This document shows positions 1 to 7,970 of a stretch of 39,832 nucleotides of DNA, in pieces. Below the pieces are notes generated by a model. That model saw nothing but the letters and a program-made list of their open reading frames with translations, did no database searches and was not told where the DNA came from. Both the position numbers and the translations under genes were made by a program. This DNA comes from an uncultured Halieaceae bacterium (GTDB lineage: Bacteria > Pseudomonadota > Gammaproteobacteria > Pseudomonadales > Halieaceae), in assembly GCA_913057135.1 (NCBI GenBank), contig CAJXNM010000028.1:1-39832 (forward strand), in the 5' to 3' direction. Numbering within the stretch: position 1 is the first letter of the stretch; every line of letters begins with the position of its first letter.

Positions 1-34
1 ACAGGTCTGATGCGCAAAGCCACAGCACACCAAT

Positions 35-64
35 AAAAAACCCAGTGACGTTGCCATCACTGGG
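35..64 (-). terminator. Intrinsic terminator of the pnt operon
   Basis: An 8-bp perfect stem (CCCAGTGA at 41-48 paired with TCACTGGG at 57-64) with an 8-base loop is followed, read on the minus strand, by a run of six T (positions 40-35). It lies about 50 bases beyond the pntB stop. The plus-strand side also has TTTT after the stem, so it could work in both directions. Confidence 0.85.
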
Positions 65-115
65 TTTTCTTCAGCCGGCTCTCGTGCAGAGAGCGAGCAA
101 GTCATGCGCAGTCGC

Positions 116-1477
116 TTAACCGCCCAATTCGCGCACCAGTGCACTGATGGTTTCTTTGGCGTCTCCGAACAGCATCCGAGTGTTTTCTTTGTAGAACAGC
201 GGATTTTCAATACCCGCAAAACCCGAGGCCATGGAACGCTTCAACACAAAGACGGTTCGGGCATCGGTGACATTGATGACCGGCATGCCATAAATCGGCG
301 ACGACTCAACCTCTCGGGCCGCCGGGTTCACCACGTCATTGGCACCGATGACGATGGCCACGTCGACAGATTCCATGCGCGGGTTGATTTCGTCCATTTC
401 AAGCAGCTGATCGTAGGGAACATCAGCTTCTGCCAACAACACGTTCATGTGTCCGGGCATGCGCCCTGCCACAGGATGAATACCGAAATTCACTTCAGCG
501 CCGTTCGCTTCCAAAAGATTCGCAAGCTCTTTCACAACGTGTTGCGCTTGAGCTACAGCCATACCGTAGCCGGGAATGATGGCAACGTTAGTGGCAGCTT
601 CAAGAATGTAGTAAGCGTCTTCTGCGTTGATGGGTTTAATTTCACCCTCAATCTCGGTGGTCTCGTTAGAGACACTGGCGAAGCCCGAGAACAACACGTT
701 GCTCAAAGAGCGATTCATAGCCTTGCACATGATCTGTGTCAGGATAATGCCCGAAGCACCCACCAATGAACCGGCAACGATCAGTACATTGTTGTTAATG
801 GCAAAGCCAGCGGCACAGGCGGCGAGGCCCGAGTAGCTATTCAATAGCGAAATAACCACCGGCATGTCGGCACCGCCAATGGGGATGACCGCCATGACAC
901 CAAACACCAGCGACAAGCCAATGACCACATACAACCAAGTTGGGTCGGTAGGCTCGAGGCAGAACATAATGGCACTGCCGAAGACGCCTAGGATGATCAA
1001 GGAATTGACCAATTGCTGGCCCTTGAACATGACAGCGCCGCTGCCCAACGTCTCGCTCAGTTTGCCGTAAGCAATTAACGAACCGGTTAGGGTGACACCA
1101 CCAATCAAAATAGACAGCACGATAGTGATGAGGGTGAAGGTATTGGCGTCTGGCGATAACGCTGCCCAACCCACTAGTAATGATGCGGCACCACCCAAGC
1201 CATTGAACAGCGCCACCATTTCGGGCATGGAGGTCATCGCCACAGCGCGTGCTGCAATGGCACCAACCGCACCACCCACAATCATGCCGCCCAAAATGAA
1301 CTGGTATTCGACGATTCCCTGATCAAGCAGCGCCACAACGATGGCCACCAACATACCCACCGCCGACACCATATTGCCCTTACGAGCAGTGGCAGGTGAA
1401 CCCAACATCTTGAGGCCAAAAATAAACAGGCCAGAGGCAACGACGTAGCCCAGAGAAGTAATGATAGAAAGATCCAT
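116..1477 (-). CDS. pntB: NAD(P) transhydrogenase subunit beta
   Basis: This is the membrane and NADP(H)-binding subunit of proton-translocating transhydrogenase, which uses the proton-motive force to drive hydride transfer from NADH to NADP+ in the inner membrane. The 453-residue protein has about eight or nine hydrophobic helices in its first 260 residues (domain II). A soluble C-terminal domain III follows with the GYGMAVAQAQ nucleotide-binding loop near residue 305, then GRMPGHMNVLLAEA and VIGANDVVNPAA, all typical of PntB. The length is normal. The ATG lies two bases after the pntAB stop, so translation is probably coupled. It is the last gene of the operon and is followed by a terminator at 35-64. 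Confidence 0.96.
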   Translation of the reverse strand: MDLSIITSLGYVVASGLFIFGLKMLGSPATARKGNMVSAVGMLVAIVVALLDQGIVEYQFILGGMIVGGAVGAIAARAVAMTSMPEMVALFNGLGGAASLLVGWAALSPDANTFTLITIVLSILIGGVTLTGSLIAYGKLSETLGSGAVMFKGQQLVNSLIILGVFGSAIMFCLEPTDPTWLYVVIGLSLVFGVMAVIPIGGADMPVVISLLNSYSGLAACAAGFAINNNVLIVAGSLVGASGIILTQIMCKAMNRSLSNVLFSGFASVSNETTEIEGEIKPINAEDAYYILEAATNVAIIPGYGMAVAQAQHVVKELANLLEANGAEVNFGIHPVAGRMPGHMNVLLAEADVPYDQLLEMDEINPRMESVDVAIVIGANDVVNPAAREVESSPIYGMPVINVTDARTVFVLKRSMASGFAGIENPLFYKENTRMLFGDAKETISALVRELGG

Positions 1478-1479
1478 GA

Positions 1480-1764
1480 TCAGCTCTCCTTCTTCTTAAA
1501 GAAGCCAAGCATGCGATCGGTCACCATGTAGCCACCTACCACGTTGACGCTGGCCAGCGCCACAGCACCAGCACCCAGCCACTGGGCTAGATCGGCGTCG
1601 CCGGTACCTGCGAGGGCGATAGCACCAACAACCGTAATGCCTGAAATGGCATTAGCACCGGACATCAATGGTGTGTGTAATGTAGCCGGCACCTTGTTAA
1701 TCAGTTCGAAGCCGAGAAACACCGACAACATGAGAATAAATAGCAGGTATTCAGCACCATTCAT
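1480..1764 (-). CDS. pntAB: NAD(P) transhydrogenase subunit alpha, membrane part (alpha-2)
   Basis: This small 94-residue membrane protein supplies the domain II helices that in E. coli are fused to the C-terminus of PntA. Three hydrophobic segments are visible: LLFILMLSVFLGFELI, NAISGITVVGAIALAG, and one around GAVALASVNVVGGYMV. The last two are linked by the sequence TGDADLAQWLGAG. The alpha subunit is therefore split, as in Rhodospirillum rubrum and Pseudomonas, rather than fused. It starts one base after the pntAA stop and ends two bases before pntB, so the three genes form one transcript. Confidence 0.93.
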   Translation of the reverse strand: MNGAEYLLFILMLSVFLGFELINKVPATLHTPLMSGANAISGITVVGAIALAGTGDADLAQWLGAGAVALASVNVVGGYMVTDRMLGFFKKKES

Positions 1765-1765
1765 G

Positions 1766-2908
1766 TCAGTTGGCTCCTGTAATCATTTCTTTAATGGTGG
1801 GGTGCACAACAGCGCCATCATGGGTGATGACACAGCCAGGCAGAATGTCGTTTTCCATATCAAGGACAAAGCGCTTGGCCTCTTTGTCCCAGGTGTCTTC
1901 AACAAGGTTGAACATGTTGCTGGCGTACATAGTACTGGCATCGCGGGCCGCGATATTGGCTAAGTTACCCGTACCAATAATCGTCACGCCATTGACGTCG
2001 ACCACCTCGTTGGGCACGGAGCCCTCGACGTTACCACCCGTCTCCGCAGCCATATCGACAATCACGGAACCCGGCGCCATACCGGCCACCATGTCTGCAG
2101 TGACCAACACTGGGGGCTTACGGCCGAATACCTGCGCGGTGGTTATCACCACGTCTGAATCAGCAATGACGTCTTTCTGCGCCTGGCGTTGGATCTCAAC
2201 TTGCTCGGGTGTCAGTTCACGGGCGTAGCCGTCTTGTGTCTGGCCGGTATCACCGAGGTCAATTTCGAGGAATTTTCCACCCAAAGATTGAACCTGCTCG
2301 GCTACCACCGGACGAGTATCGAAAGCAGTTACCTTGGCGCCCAGACGCTTGGCCGTCGCGATCGCCTGCAAACCCGCCACCCCAGCACCAATAATGAATA
2401 CCTTGGCAGGCTTTAAGGTACCCGCTGGCGTCATCATCATAGGGAAAATGCGAGGTAGGCGCGCAGCGGCTAACAACACCGCCACGTAACCGGCTAGGTT
2501 AGCTTGAGAGCTGAGTGCGTCCATTTTTTGGCTGCGGGTTGATCGGGGGATCATCTCCATGCTGATCGCCGTCACTTTTTGCTCGGCAAAGGCCCGAATA
2601 AGCGCGTGCTCATTGAAGGGGTCAAGATAAGACACATGGATACACCCGGGCTTGAGCATCGCCACTTCATCGGTATCGGGCTTGCGAAGCCGCAACACCA
2701 TGTCCGCACTACCGAGCAGTGCCGATCGATCGGCTTCAATGCTCGCGCCTTCGGCGGTGTAGAGGTCATCGGCAAAACCCGATCCCACACCTGCACCAGT
2801 TTCAATGACTACATCTGCACCGAGACGAACCAGTTTTTTCACCGTTTCAGGTGTAACGGCGGCACGGTTCTCTCCCGGGTGTATTTCTCGGGGAATTGCT
2901 AATCGCAT
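1766..2908 (-). CDS. pntAA: NAD(P) transhydrogenase subunit alpha, NAD-binding part (alpha-1)
   Basis: This is the soluble NAD(H)-binding domain I of proton-translocating transhydrogenase, about 380 residues. It belongs to the alanine dehydrogenase/PNT fold. The N-terminal RLAIPREIHPGENRAAVTP motif and the Rossmann signature GAGVAGLQAIATAKRLGA followed by FDTRP are clear. I chose the ATG at 2908 over the in-frame TTG at 2917, because the protein then starts MRLAIPRE like its relatives; no strong Shine-Dalgarno is visible. It is the first gene of pntAA-pntAB-pntB. Upstream lies an AT-rich control region with inverted repeats (2912-2994). Confidence 0.94.
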   Translation of the reverse strand: MRLAIPREIHPGENRAAVTPETVKKLVRLGADVVIETGAGVGSGFADDLYTAEGASIEADRSALLGSADMVLRLRKPDTDEVAMLKPGCIHVSYLDPFNEHALIRAFAEQKVTAISMEMIPRSTRSQKMDALSSQANLAGYVAVLLAAARLPRIFPMMMTPAGTLKPAKVFIIGAGVAGLQAIATAKRLGAKVTAFDTRPVVAEQVQSLGGKFLEIDLGDTGQTQDGYARELTPEQVEIQRQAQKDVIADSDVVITTAQVFGRKPPVLVTADMVAGMAPGSVIVDMAAETGGNVEGSVPNEVVDVNGVTIIGTGNLANIAARDASTMYASNMFNLVEDTWDKEAKRFVLDMENDILPGCVITHDGAVVHPTIKEMITGAN

Positions 2909-2911
2909 AAT

Positions 2912-2994
2912 GGGCAAGCCTGATTAGTGTTGGAATTAGACAGACCGAGTATATCCCAGGGAATAATTCCCGTCTCCCGTATTTAGGCTTGCCC
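2912..2994 (-). promoter_or_regulatory. pnt operon upstream region with nested inverted repeats
   Basis: GGGCAAGCCT (2912-2921) and AGGCTTGCCC (2985-2994) form a 10-bp perfect inverted repeat. Between them is a 13-bp palindrome, GGGAATAATTCCC (2959-2971). A minus-strand TATACT (2953-2948) just beside the palindrome could be the -10 element; no convincing -35 is seen. The arrangement resembles an operator, but no regulator can be named. Confidence 0.35.
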
Positions 2995-3026
2995 GCTCTG
3001 ATTAAAGGTGCTAGGTGCTTTGGTTT

Positions 3027-3689
3027 TCAACCCGCACGCAGCTGTAAAAAAGGATTCATCCAGCGGTACTGCCAGCCAGTGAATTTAAGGGGCGCATCGA
3101 GCACTGCCAGACAGATGCAATCTTCCCCATCGATTGCCACAGGGGCATGAATATCCGTGTTTTTACGGTAGACAAAGTCTCCGGGATGGTAGGTGCCCTG
3201 GCCGTCAGAAAAGCCACCTTCAAGCACGAGTGTCATCTCACTACCCCCATGATCGTGCTCGGGAATCCGGCCACCGGCGCCAATGCGATAGAGGGCGAAT
3301 TCATAGTGGGTATCGCCTGTATTCAAGTGGCTGATACTGAGTGAGCGGGTCACTTTTTTCCAAACCAGCTGGCTGAAGTCGCCATTGATGATGCGCCGTA
3401 GCACCCCGGGCAAGCTATCTTCAGCCCTAGCGACAGACGCCGTGTCGGCAAAGTGTAAAGGTTCGGGTTCATCGAGACGGGCAAGCACATTATCGAGAAC
3501 CGACTCACTTACTGGTGTGGGCGCTAACTGCTCAAAAAAGACGCCACCAATGGCCTGCAGCTGGGCGTTACTACGCCGACACTTTTCGCAGTAGGTCAGG
3601 TGTGCGGAGACACATGCGGATTGTGCGACCGGGAGTATGCCTGCGGCGTGAGCGGTCAAAAAGTCGACCGATGGGTGATGCATTACCAT
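3027..3689 (-). CDS. chrR: ChrR-type zinc-cupin anti-sigma factor
   Basis: It is predicted to bind and inhibit the ECF sigma factor encoded just upstream and to release it under singlet oxygen or related oxidative stress, as characterised for Rhodobacter sphaeroides ChrR. From the ATG at 3689 (220 residues), the N-terminal zinc anti-sigma domain has His5, His30, Cys34 and Cys37. These are the same ligands and spacing as the Rhodobacter protein, shifted by one residue. The C-terminal cupin-like domain keeps all four expected ligands: His145, His147, Glu151 and His181. An in-frame upstream start exists at 3719, but the 3689 ATG gives the usual ChrR N-terminus (MxHHPS). The gene follows the sigma gene in the same direction after about 120 bases. 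Confidence 0.9.
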   Translation of the reverse strand: MVMHHPSVDFLTAHAAGILPVAQSACVSAHLTYCEKCRRSNAQLQAIGGVFFEQLAPTPVSESVLDNVLARLDEPEPLHFADTASVARAEDSLPGVLRRIINGDFSQLVWKKVTRSLSISHLNTGDTHYEFALYRIGAGGRIPEHDHGGSEMTLVLEGGFSDGQGTYHPGDFVYRKNTDIHAPVAIDGEDCICLAVLDAPLKFTGWQYRWMNPFLQLRAG

Positions 3690-3809
3690 GTTTCTTGCCT
3701 CGGAGCGCCAGAGCCTCAAGCCGGACGCTTATGCCAGTATTGTTACGCGATTTACGCGCCGACTGTCACTTTGGATTGTCATACCGCCGTTGTGTGTATT
3801 TTAACCAAT

Positions 3810-4433
3810 TTATTGCCGATCCATTTGGACCTGTAATTTCTGTATTGCCAAGCGCACCCTCGACTTTACTGTACCTAAAGGTAAGTCGAGCTCAGCCGCC
3901 GCTTCAGAGTGGGATTTCCCCTCCATGTAAACCTTCGCCAATATTTGAGCTTGGTCAGGGGGAAGATCACCCATCAATTCACGCACACGATCCGAGCCCC
4001 GCCGAGTGTGCAAAACCGCAAAGGGCTCCTCTTCCTCAACATCAATATTGAGATCGTCAGCCGCAAGAGGCGTGTCGAACTTTTGAAGCCGACGGAACAT
4101 GTCGGTCCGGCAATTGCGCGCAATGGTGTATACCCAGGTACTGGCGGCAGCTTTTTCGGGATTGAAACCCTCGGCCTTCTGCCAGACCTTGAGCATCACC
4201 TCTTGTACCAGCTCATCCGCATGACTTGCGGACAGGGACGATCCTGCCAGTGCAAAGGATTTGATAAGCGGCGCGAAATGACGAAAGAAACGGGTAAACG
4301 CAGCCCGATCTCGGTGCTTGCCAATGAGCACCAGACTCTCGCTCCACTCATCGGTGCGGCGCCCAGTAGGGACCGACCACGCCGTGGCGCGGGCCTCTCC
4401 CCCTTTGTCAGTTCGTTGTTCTACCATGGTCAT
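3810..4433 (-). CDS. ECF-family sigma factor (RpoE/ChrR, ECF11-like)
   Basis: This alternative sigma factor of about 207 residues is paired with the downstream ChrR. Region 2 is seen in FTRFFRHFAPLIKSFAL through DELVQEVMLKVWQKAEGF and STWVYTIARNCRTDMFRR. Region 4 has the helix-turn-helix KSHSEAAAELDLPLGTVKSRVRLA near the C-terminus. The open frame extends to a GTG at 4478, but the ATG at 4433 is preceded by GGGA and fits the family better; another ATG at 4427 is possible. Assignment to ECF11 rests on the adjacent ChrR and on the matching promoter at 4595-4622 in front of the divergent operon. It is not the envelope-stress RpoE of E. coli, since RseA and MucD-type neighbours are absent. Confidence 0.9.
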   Translation of the reverse strand: MTMVEQRTDKGGEARATAWSVPTGRRTDEWSESLVLIGKHRDRAAFTRFFRHFAPLIKSFALAGSSLSASHADELVQEVMLKVWQKAEGFNPEKAAASTWVYTIARNCRTDMFRRLQKFDTPLAADDLNIDVEEEEPFAVLHTRRGSDRVRELMGDLPPDQAQILAKVYMEGKSHSEAAAELDLPLGTVKSRVRLAIQKLQVQMDRQ

Positions 4434-4460
4434 GCGGTCCCAAGACCGTCGCTTTTCTGC

Positions 4461-4488
4461 AGCATACAGCACCCTCACTATGGTTCAA
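4461..4488 (-). promoter_or_regulatory. Candidate sigma-70 promoter of the ECF sigma gene
   Basis: On the minus strand, TTGAAC (4488-4483) and TATGCT (4466-4461) are separated by 16 bases, about 28 bases ahead of the ATG at 4433. No TGATC element occurs on this strand upstream of the gene, so ECF autoregulation is not visible here. The match is only moderate. Confidence 0.3.
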
Positions 4489-4594
4489 CGCATTTCGAAC
4501 GGCCGAGTGGCTTCAAAAAGTCCTCAGCAGGCACTACCAGACTGCACAAAAACGCCAATATCCCCTCGTAAGGCGCTTTAAGCCAGACAAACCT

Positions 4595-4622
4595 TGATCC
4601 GCGCTCGGTATCGGGGCGTAAT
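4595..4622 (+). promoter_or_regulatory. ECF11 (RpoE/ChrR)-type promoter
   Basis: TGATCC (4595-4600), exactly 18 bases, then TAAT (4619-4622). This is the -35/-10 arrangement described for RpoE of the RpoE-ChrR pair. It sits 37 bases before the start of the oxidoreductase gene and near the divergent sigma gene, giving an expected transcript start near 4629. Confidence 0.7.
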
Positions 4623-4658
4623 GTCAGATATTCATAGCATTACGCGGGGCGAACCACC

Positions 4659-5924
4659 TTGAAAATCGCGGTCATCGGTGCAGGTATATCGGGCCTAGGC
4701 TGCGCCTATCGCCTGCAAGCACTGCAGCACGATGTGCATGTATTTGAGGCTGGCCCGCGTATCGGCGGACATACCGCCACATACGACGTCAAACTGGGCG
4801 CCAGACGCTACGCCGTCGACACCGGCTTTATCGTTTACAACGACCACACCTACCCCAAATTCATCGACCTAATGAGCAAACTGGAAGTGCCCACCAAGGC
4901 AACTTCTATGGGGTTTTCAGTCAGCGACGAGACCACCGGCCTTGAGTACGCTGGCAACAATCTCAATACCCTATTTGCACAGCGACGAAATCTGCTATCG
5001 CCTACGTTCTTAAATATGGTGCGCGATATCCTGCGTTTCAACCGCCAATCAGTCGCCGACCTTGATGCAGGACGATTGAACAGTGAAGAAACGCTGGGGG
5101 AGTACCTCGAGCGAAACGGTTATGGGCAGGCTTTTACCCGACAATACCTACTGGCGATGACCTCGGCTATTTGGTCTGCGGATGTCGATGATGCACGGGA
5201 TTTCCCCGTGGCGTTTTTCATTCGCTTCTTCCGTAATCACGGCTTGCTGCAGGTGAGGGACCGACCTCAATGGCGGGTCATTGATGGCGGCAGCCGAGAG
5301 TACTTAGGCCCCCTCACCGCCAGTTTTGAAGACCGCATACACGTCAATCGGCCGGTTAAGCAGGTGCGCCGGAGCCCTGCAGGGCCTGTCGTCATCACCT
5401 TCGCCGACGGCACAGAACAAAGCTTCGATCAGGTGGTCATTGGTACCCATTCTGACCAAGCTCTGGCCATGCTCAGTGATGCAACGCCTCTAGAGACCGC
5501 CATACTGGGGGCTATCCCCTACCGAGATAACGACGTGGTTCTGCACACGGACTACAAACTGCTGCCGGCAAACCGCAAAACCTGGTCCAGCTGGAATTAC
5601 CGGCTAAAACCGGACTCCAATCGAGCCGTTGTTACCTACAACATGAATATCCTGCAAGGTATCAAGGCACCCGAAACCTTCTGCGTGACGCTGAACGACA
5701 GCGAGTCAATCAATCCCGCTCGCATCCTCGGGCGCTTCAACTACGCCCATCCTCAGTTTACTGTGGCGGGTGTCAAAGCTCAGCAGCGGTGGCACGAGAT
5801 CAACGGAGTCAACAACACCTGGTTCTGCGGTGCCTACTGGCACAATGGCTTCCATGAGGATGGTCTATCGAGCGGTCTGCGAGTGGCCGATGCCATCTCT
5901 GAGGCAACCAGACTGGCCGCATGA
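4659..5924 (+). CDS. FAD-dependent amine-oxidase-like protein (COG2907)
   Basis: The predicted flavin oxidoreductase has 421 residues. The N-terminal dinucleotide-binding motif [16 protein letters not shown] is followed by the acidic strand end [12 protein letters not shown], which marks the amine oxidase/phytoene desaturase superfamily. The C-terminal [20 protein letters not shown] is the usual FAD-contacting end. The start is a TTG with a weak ribosome binding site; no nearer ATG fits the fold. It is the first gene of an operon with DUF1365 and a CFA-like methyltransferase, a trio seen repeatedly beside ECF11 sigma factors. In Rhodobacter, genes of this kind act in modifying unsaturated membrane fatty acids (methylated and furan fatty acids) after photo-oxidative stress. 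The precise substrate here is unknown. Confidence 0.85.
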   Translation: MKIAVIGAGISGLGCAYRLQALQHDVHVFEAGPRIGGHTATYDVKLGARRYAVDTGFIVYNDHTYPKFIDLMSKLEVPTKATSMGFSVSDETTGLEYAGNNLNTLFAQRRNLLSPTFLNMVRDILRFNRQSVADLDAGRLNSEETLGEYLERNGYGQAFTRQYLLAMTSAIWSADVDDARDFPVAFFIRFFRNHGLLQVRDRPQWRVIDGGSREYLGPLTASFEDRIHVNRPVKQVRRSPAGPVVITFADGTEQSFDQVVIGTHSDQALAMLSDATPLETAILGAIPYRDNDVVLHTDYKLLPANRKTWSSWNYRLKPDSNRAVVTYNMNILQGIKAPETFCVTLNDSESINPARILGRFNYAHPQFTVAGVKAQQRWHEINGVNNTWFCGAYWHNGFHEDGLSSGLRVADAISEATRLAA

Positions 5925-6664
5925 TATCTCGGCTCTATCGCGGTACGCTCTATCACTGCCGCCATACACCTAAACGACACAGCTTCAGCTACGACGTGTT
6001 CATGCCTTTTGTGCGACTGGACCAGGTTGAAGCACTGACCAATGACATTCCCCTGTGGTCTGCAACCGGACGTGCACTTGCGGAATTTCGACGCTCGGAT
6101 TTTTTGGGTGACGCAAATAAACCCCTTGTCGACGAAGTGCGGCAGCGCATTTTTGCCGAGACCGGCAAACGACAGACAGGTCCCATTTTTTTACTCGCCA
6201 ACTGGCGCTATTTCGGGGTGCAGATTAACCCTATTGCCTGTTATTTTTGCTACAAAGACGATGGCGAAACCTTGGAATATATTGTCGCTGATGTCACCAA
6301 TACCCCATGGGATGAGCGCCACAGCTATGTACTACCCGCAAATCACGGTGCAGGACCACTGATGGTGTCCTTTGATAAGGCGATGCACGTGTCACCCTTT
6401 AACCCCATGACCATGGAGTATCACTGGCGCAGCACCGAACCCGGTGCCACCCTCGCCATTAAACTGAGCAATATGCAGGGTAAGCAGCGTATTTTTGATG
6501 CAACCTTGCGGCTGGAGTCGGTGCCATTTTCAGCATCGAGTTTAAATCGGGCGCTGCTGCGCTATCCGTTTATGACCGCTAAAGTCGCCGCAGGTATCTA
6601 CTGGCAGGCGCTTTGCCTTTGGTTAAAGCGCGTACCGTTACACCCTCATCCGAACCGGGGCTGA
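5921..6664 (+). CDS. DUF1365 family protein
   Basis: A 247-residue member of DUF1365, whose biochemical role is not established. Typical features are the start [19 protein letters not shown] with YDVFMPFV, the central NPIACYFCY segment, and the HVSPFNPM motif followed by YHW. Its ATG overlaps the oxidoreductase stop (ATGA), so it is translationally coupled to that gene. The constant company of DUF1365 with an amine-oxidase-like flavoprotein and a CFA-synthase-like enzyme suggests a part in fatty-acid modification. No catalytic site can be named from the sequence. Confidence 0.85.
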   Translation: MISRLYRGTLYHCRHTPKRHSFSYDVFMPFVRLDQVEALTNDIPLWSATGRALAEFRRSDFLGDANKPLVDEVRQRIFAETGKRQTGPIFLLANWRYFGVQINPIACYFCYKDDGETLEYIVADVTNTPWDERHSYVLPANHGAGPLMVSFDKAMHVSPFNPMTMEYHWRSTEPGATLAIKLSNMQGKQRIFDATLRLESVPFSASSLNRALLRYPFMTAKVAAGIYWQALCLWLKRVPLHPHPNRG

Positions 6665-6710
6665 CCACGTAGCCCCGAGAACAGGCAAATGACACTTTAG
6701 GGAGTTGCCC

Positions 6711-7967
6711 ATGACCAATGTCAGCGTCCGCGATATCACTCGATTGCCGCTTATCAACCGAATTCGGCAACCCCATGCAGCGCGCGACCTCTTGCTACGC
6801 TTGTTTCGCAATATTTCCGTGGGCACCCTGACGATTCACGATGGCGAGGAAACCTTCGAACTCGGCGATGACAGTAACCGTGCTGCACCCCACGCCGAAG
6901 TCACCATTCACCATCCCCGCGCGTATTGGCGGGTGTTAGCTGGCGGCACCATTGCATCGGGGGAGGCTTATATCGATGGCGATTGGTCGAGTCGCAACCT
7001 GACCGAAGTGACCCGTTTATTCAGCGCCAATATGGCGACCATGGAAGCAATGAAGGATAAGCAACACTGGTGGACGCGAGCGGCCCTAAAAGCGACCCAC
7101 CTCGCTAAACGAAATACCATCGACGGCTCACGCAAGAACATTTCAGCGCACTACGACTTAGGGAATGAGTTCTTTGCGCTATTTCTCGATCCTAGCATGA
7201 TGTATTCATCGGCAGTTTATCCTCGTCCAGACGCGCCATTAGCCGAAGCAGCCGAGCATAAGTTAGCACTTATCTGTGAGAGTCTTGAGCTCAAACCGAC
7301 CGATGAACTAGTGGAGGTGGGTACTGGCTGGGGGGGTATGGCCATTTACGCAGCCGAGCACTACGGCTGCAAGGTAACGACGACCACCATATCGAAGGAA
7401 CAGTTCGAGCACACACAGCAACAGGTCAAGGAGCGCGGTCTGGAGCAGCAGATAACCGTTCTGTGCGAGGACTACCGCAATCTAAAGGGCAAGTTCGACA
7501 AGTTAGTGTCGATTGAAATGATTGAAGCCGTAGGCCATGAGTTCTACGAAAGTTATTTCCGATGCGTAAGCCAACTGCTAAAGCCTGAAGGCAAGGCTGT
7601 CATTCAGGCCATTACGATTCCTGATCAACGCTACAACATGGCGCGGCACTCGGTCGATTACATTAAGCGCTATATCTTTCCAGGGGGCTGCCTGCCCTCC
7701 TTAAAGGTGATTGCGGACAATTTGTCACGGCATACCGATATGGAGCTTATCGACCTAAGGGACATCACGCTGGACTACGCAAAAACCCTCGAAGCATGGC
7801 ACCATAGATTTTTGGAGCAGTTAGACAAGGTGCGAAGCATGGGCTTTGACGATCGGTTCATTCGTATGTGGCAATTTTATTTAAGCTACTGCGAGGGTGG
7901 TTTTCGGGAGCGCATTATCGGCACCTTCCAAATCACCATGGCAAAACCTGGCTATCGGCCCGCCTGA
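6711..7967 (+). CDS. Cyclopropane-fatty-acid synthase-like methyltransferase
   Basis: SAM-dependent enzyme of 418 residues acting on unsaturated acyl chains of membrane phospholipids. The SAM site VEVGTGWGGMAIYAAEHYG, the NISAHYDLGNEFF motif and the C-terminal YIFPGGCLPSL identify the CFA synthase family. The ATG at 6711 has a good ribosome binding site (TAGGGAG at 6698-6704); an in-frame TTG at 6705 is inside that site and is rejected. Compared with E. coli Cfa as I remember it, the bicarbonate-ligand Cys is Ser (MMYSSAVY), the His is Gln (VIQAITIP), and Glu (MIEAVG) and Tyr (LDYAKTLEAW) are kept. It may therefore make a methylated rather than a cyclopropane product. It lies 46 bases after the DUF1365 gene in the same operon. 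Confidence 0.88.
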   Translation: MTNVSVRDITRLPLINRIRQPHAARDLLLRLFRNISVGTLTIHDGEETFELGDDSNRAAPHAEVTIHHPRAYWRVLAGGTIASGEAYIDGDWSSRNLTEVTRLFSANMATMEAMKDKQHWWTRAALKATHLAKRNTIDGSRKNISAHYDLGNEFFALFLDPSMMYSSAVYPRPDAPLAEAAEHKLALICESLELKPTDELVEVGTGWGGMAIYAAEHYGCKVTTTTISKEQFEHTQQQVKERGLEQQITVLCEDYRNLKGKFDKLVSIEMIEAVGHEFYESYFRCVSQLLKPEGKAVIQAITIPDQRYNMARHSVDYIKRYIFPGGCLPSLKVIADNLSRHTDMELIDLRDITLDYAKTLEAWHHRFLEQLDKVRSMGFDDRFIRMWQFYLSYCEGGFRERIIGTFQITMAKPGYRPA

Positions 7968-7970
7968 CCG

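Noticed and set aside
104..769. A 221-codon plus-strand open frame
   Set aside because: It lies fully inside pntB on the other strand; the translation is rich in His and Arg, has no family features and no ribosome binding site. It is a shadow of the real gene.
3909..4571. A 220-codon plus-strand open frame opposite the sigma factor
   Set aside because: Shadow of the ECF sigma gene; the minus-strand protein has clear sigma regions 2 and 4, this one shows nothing recognisable.
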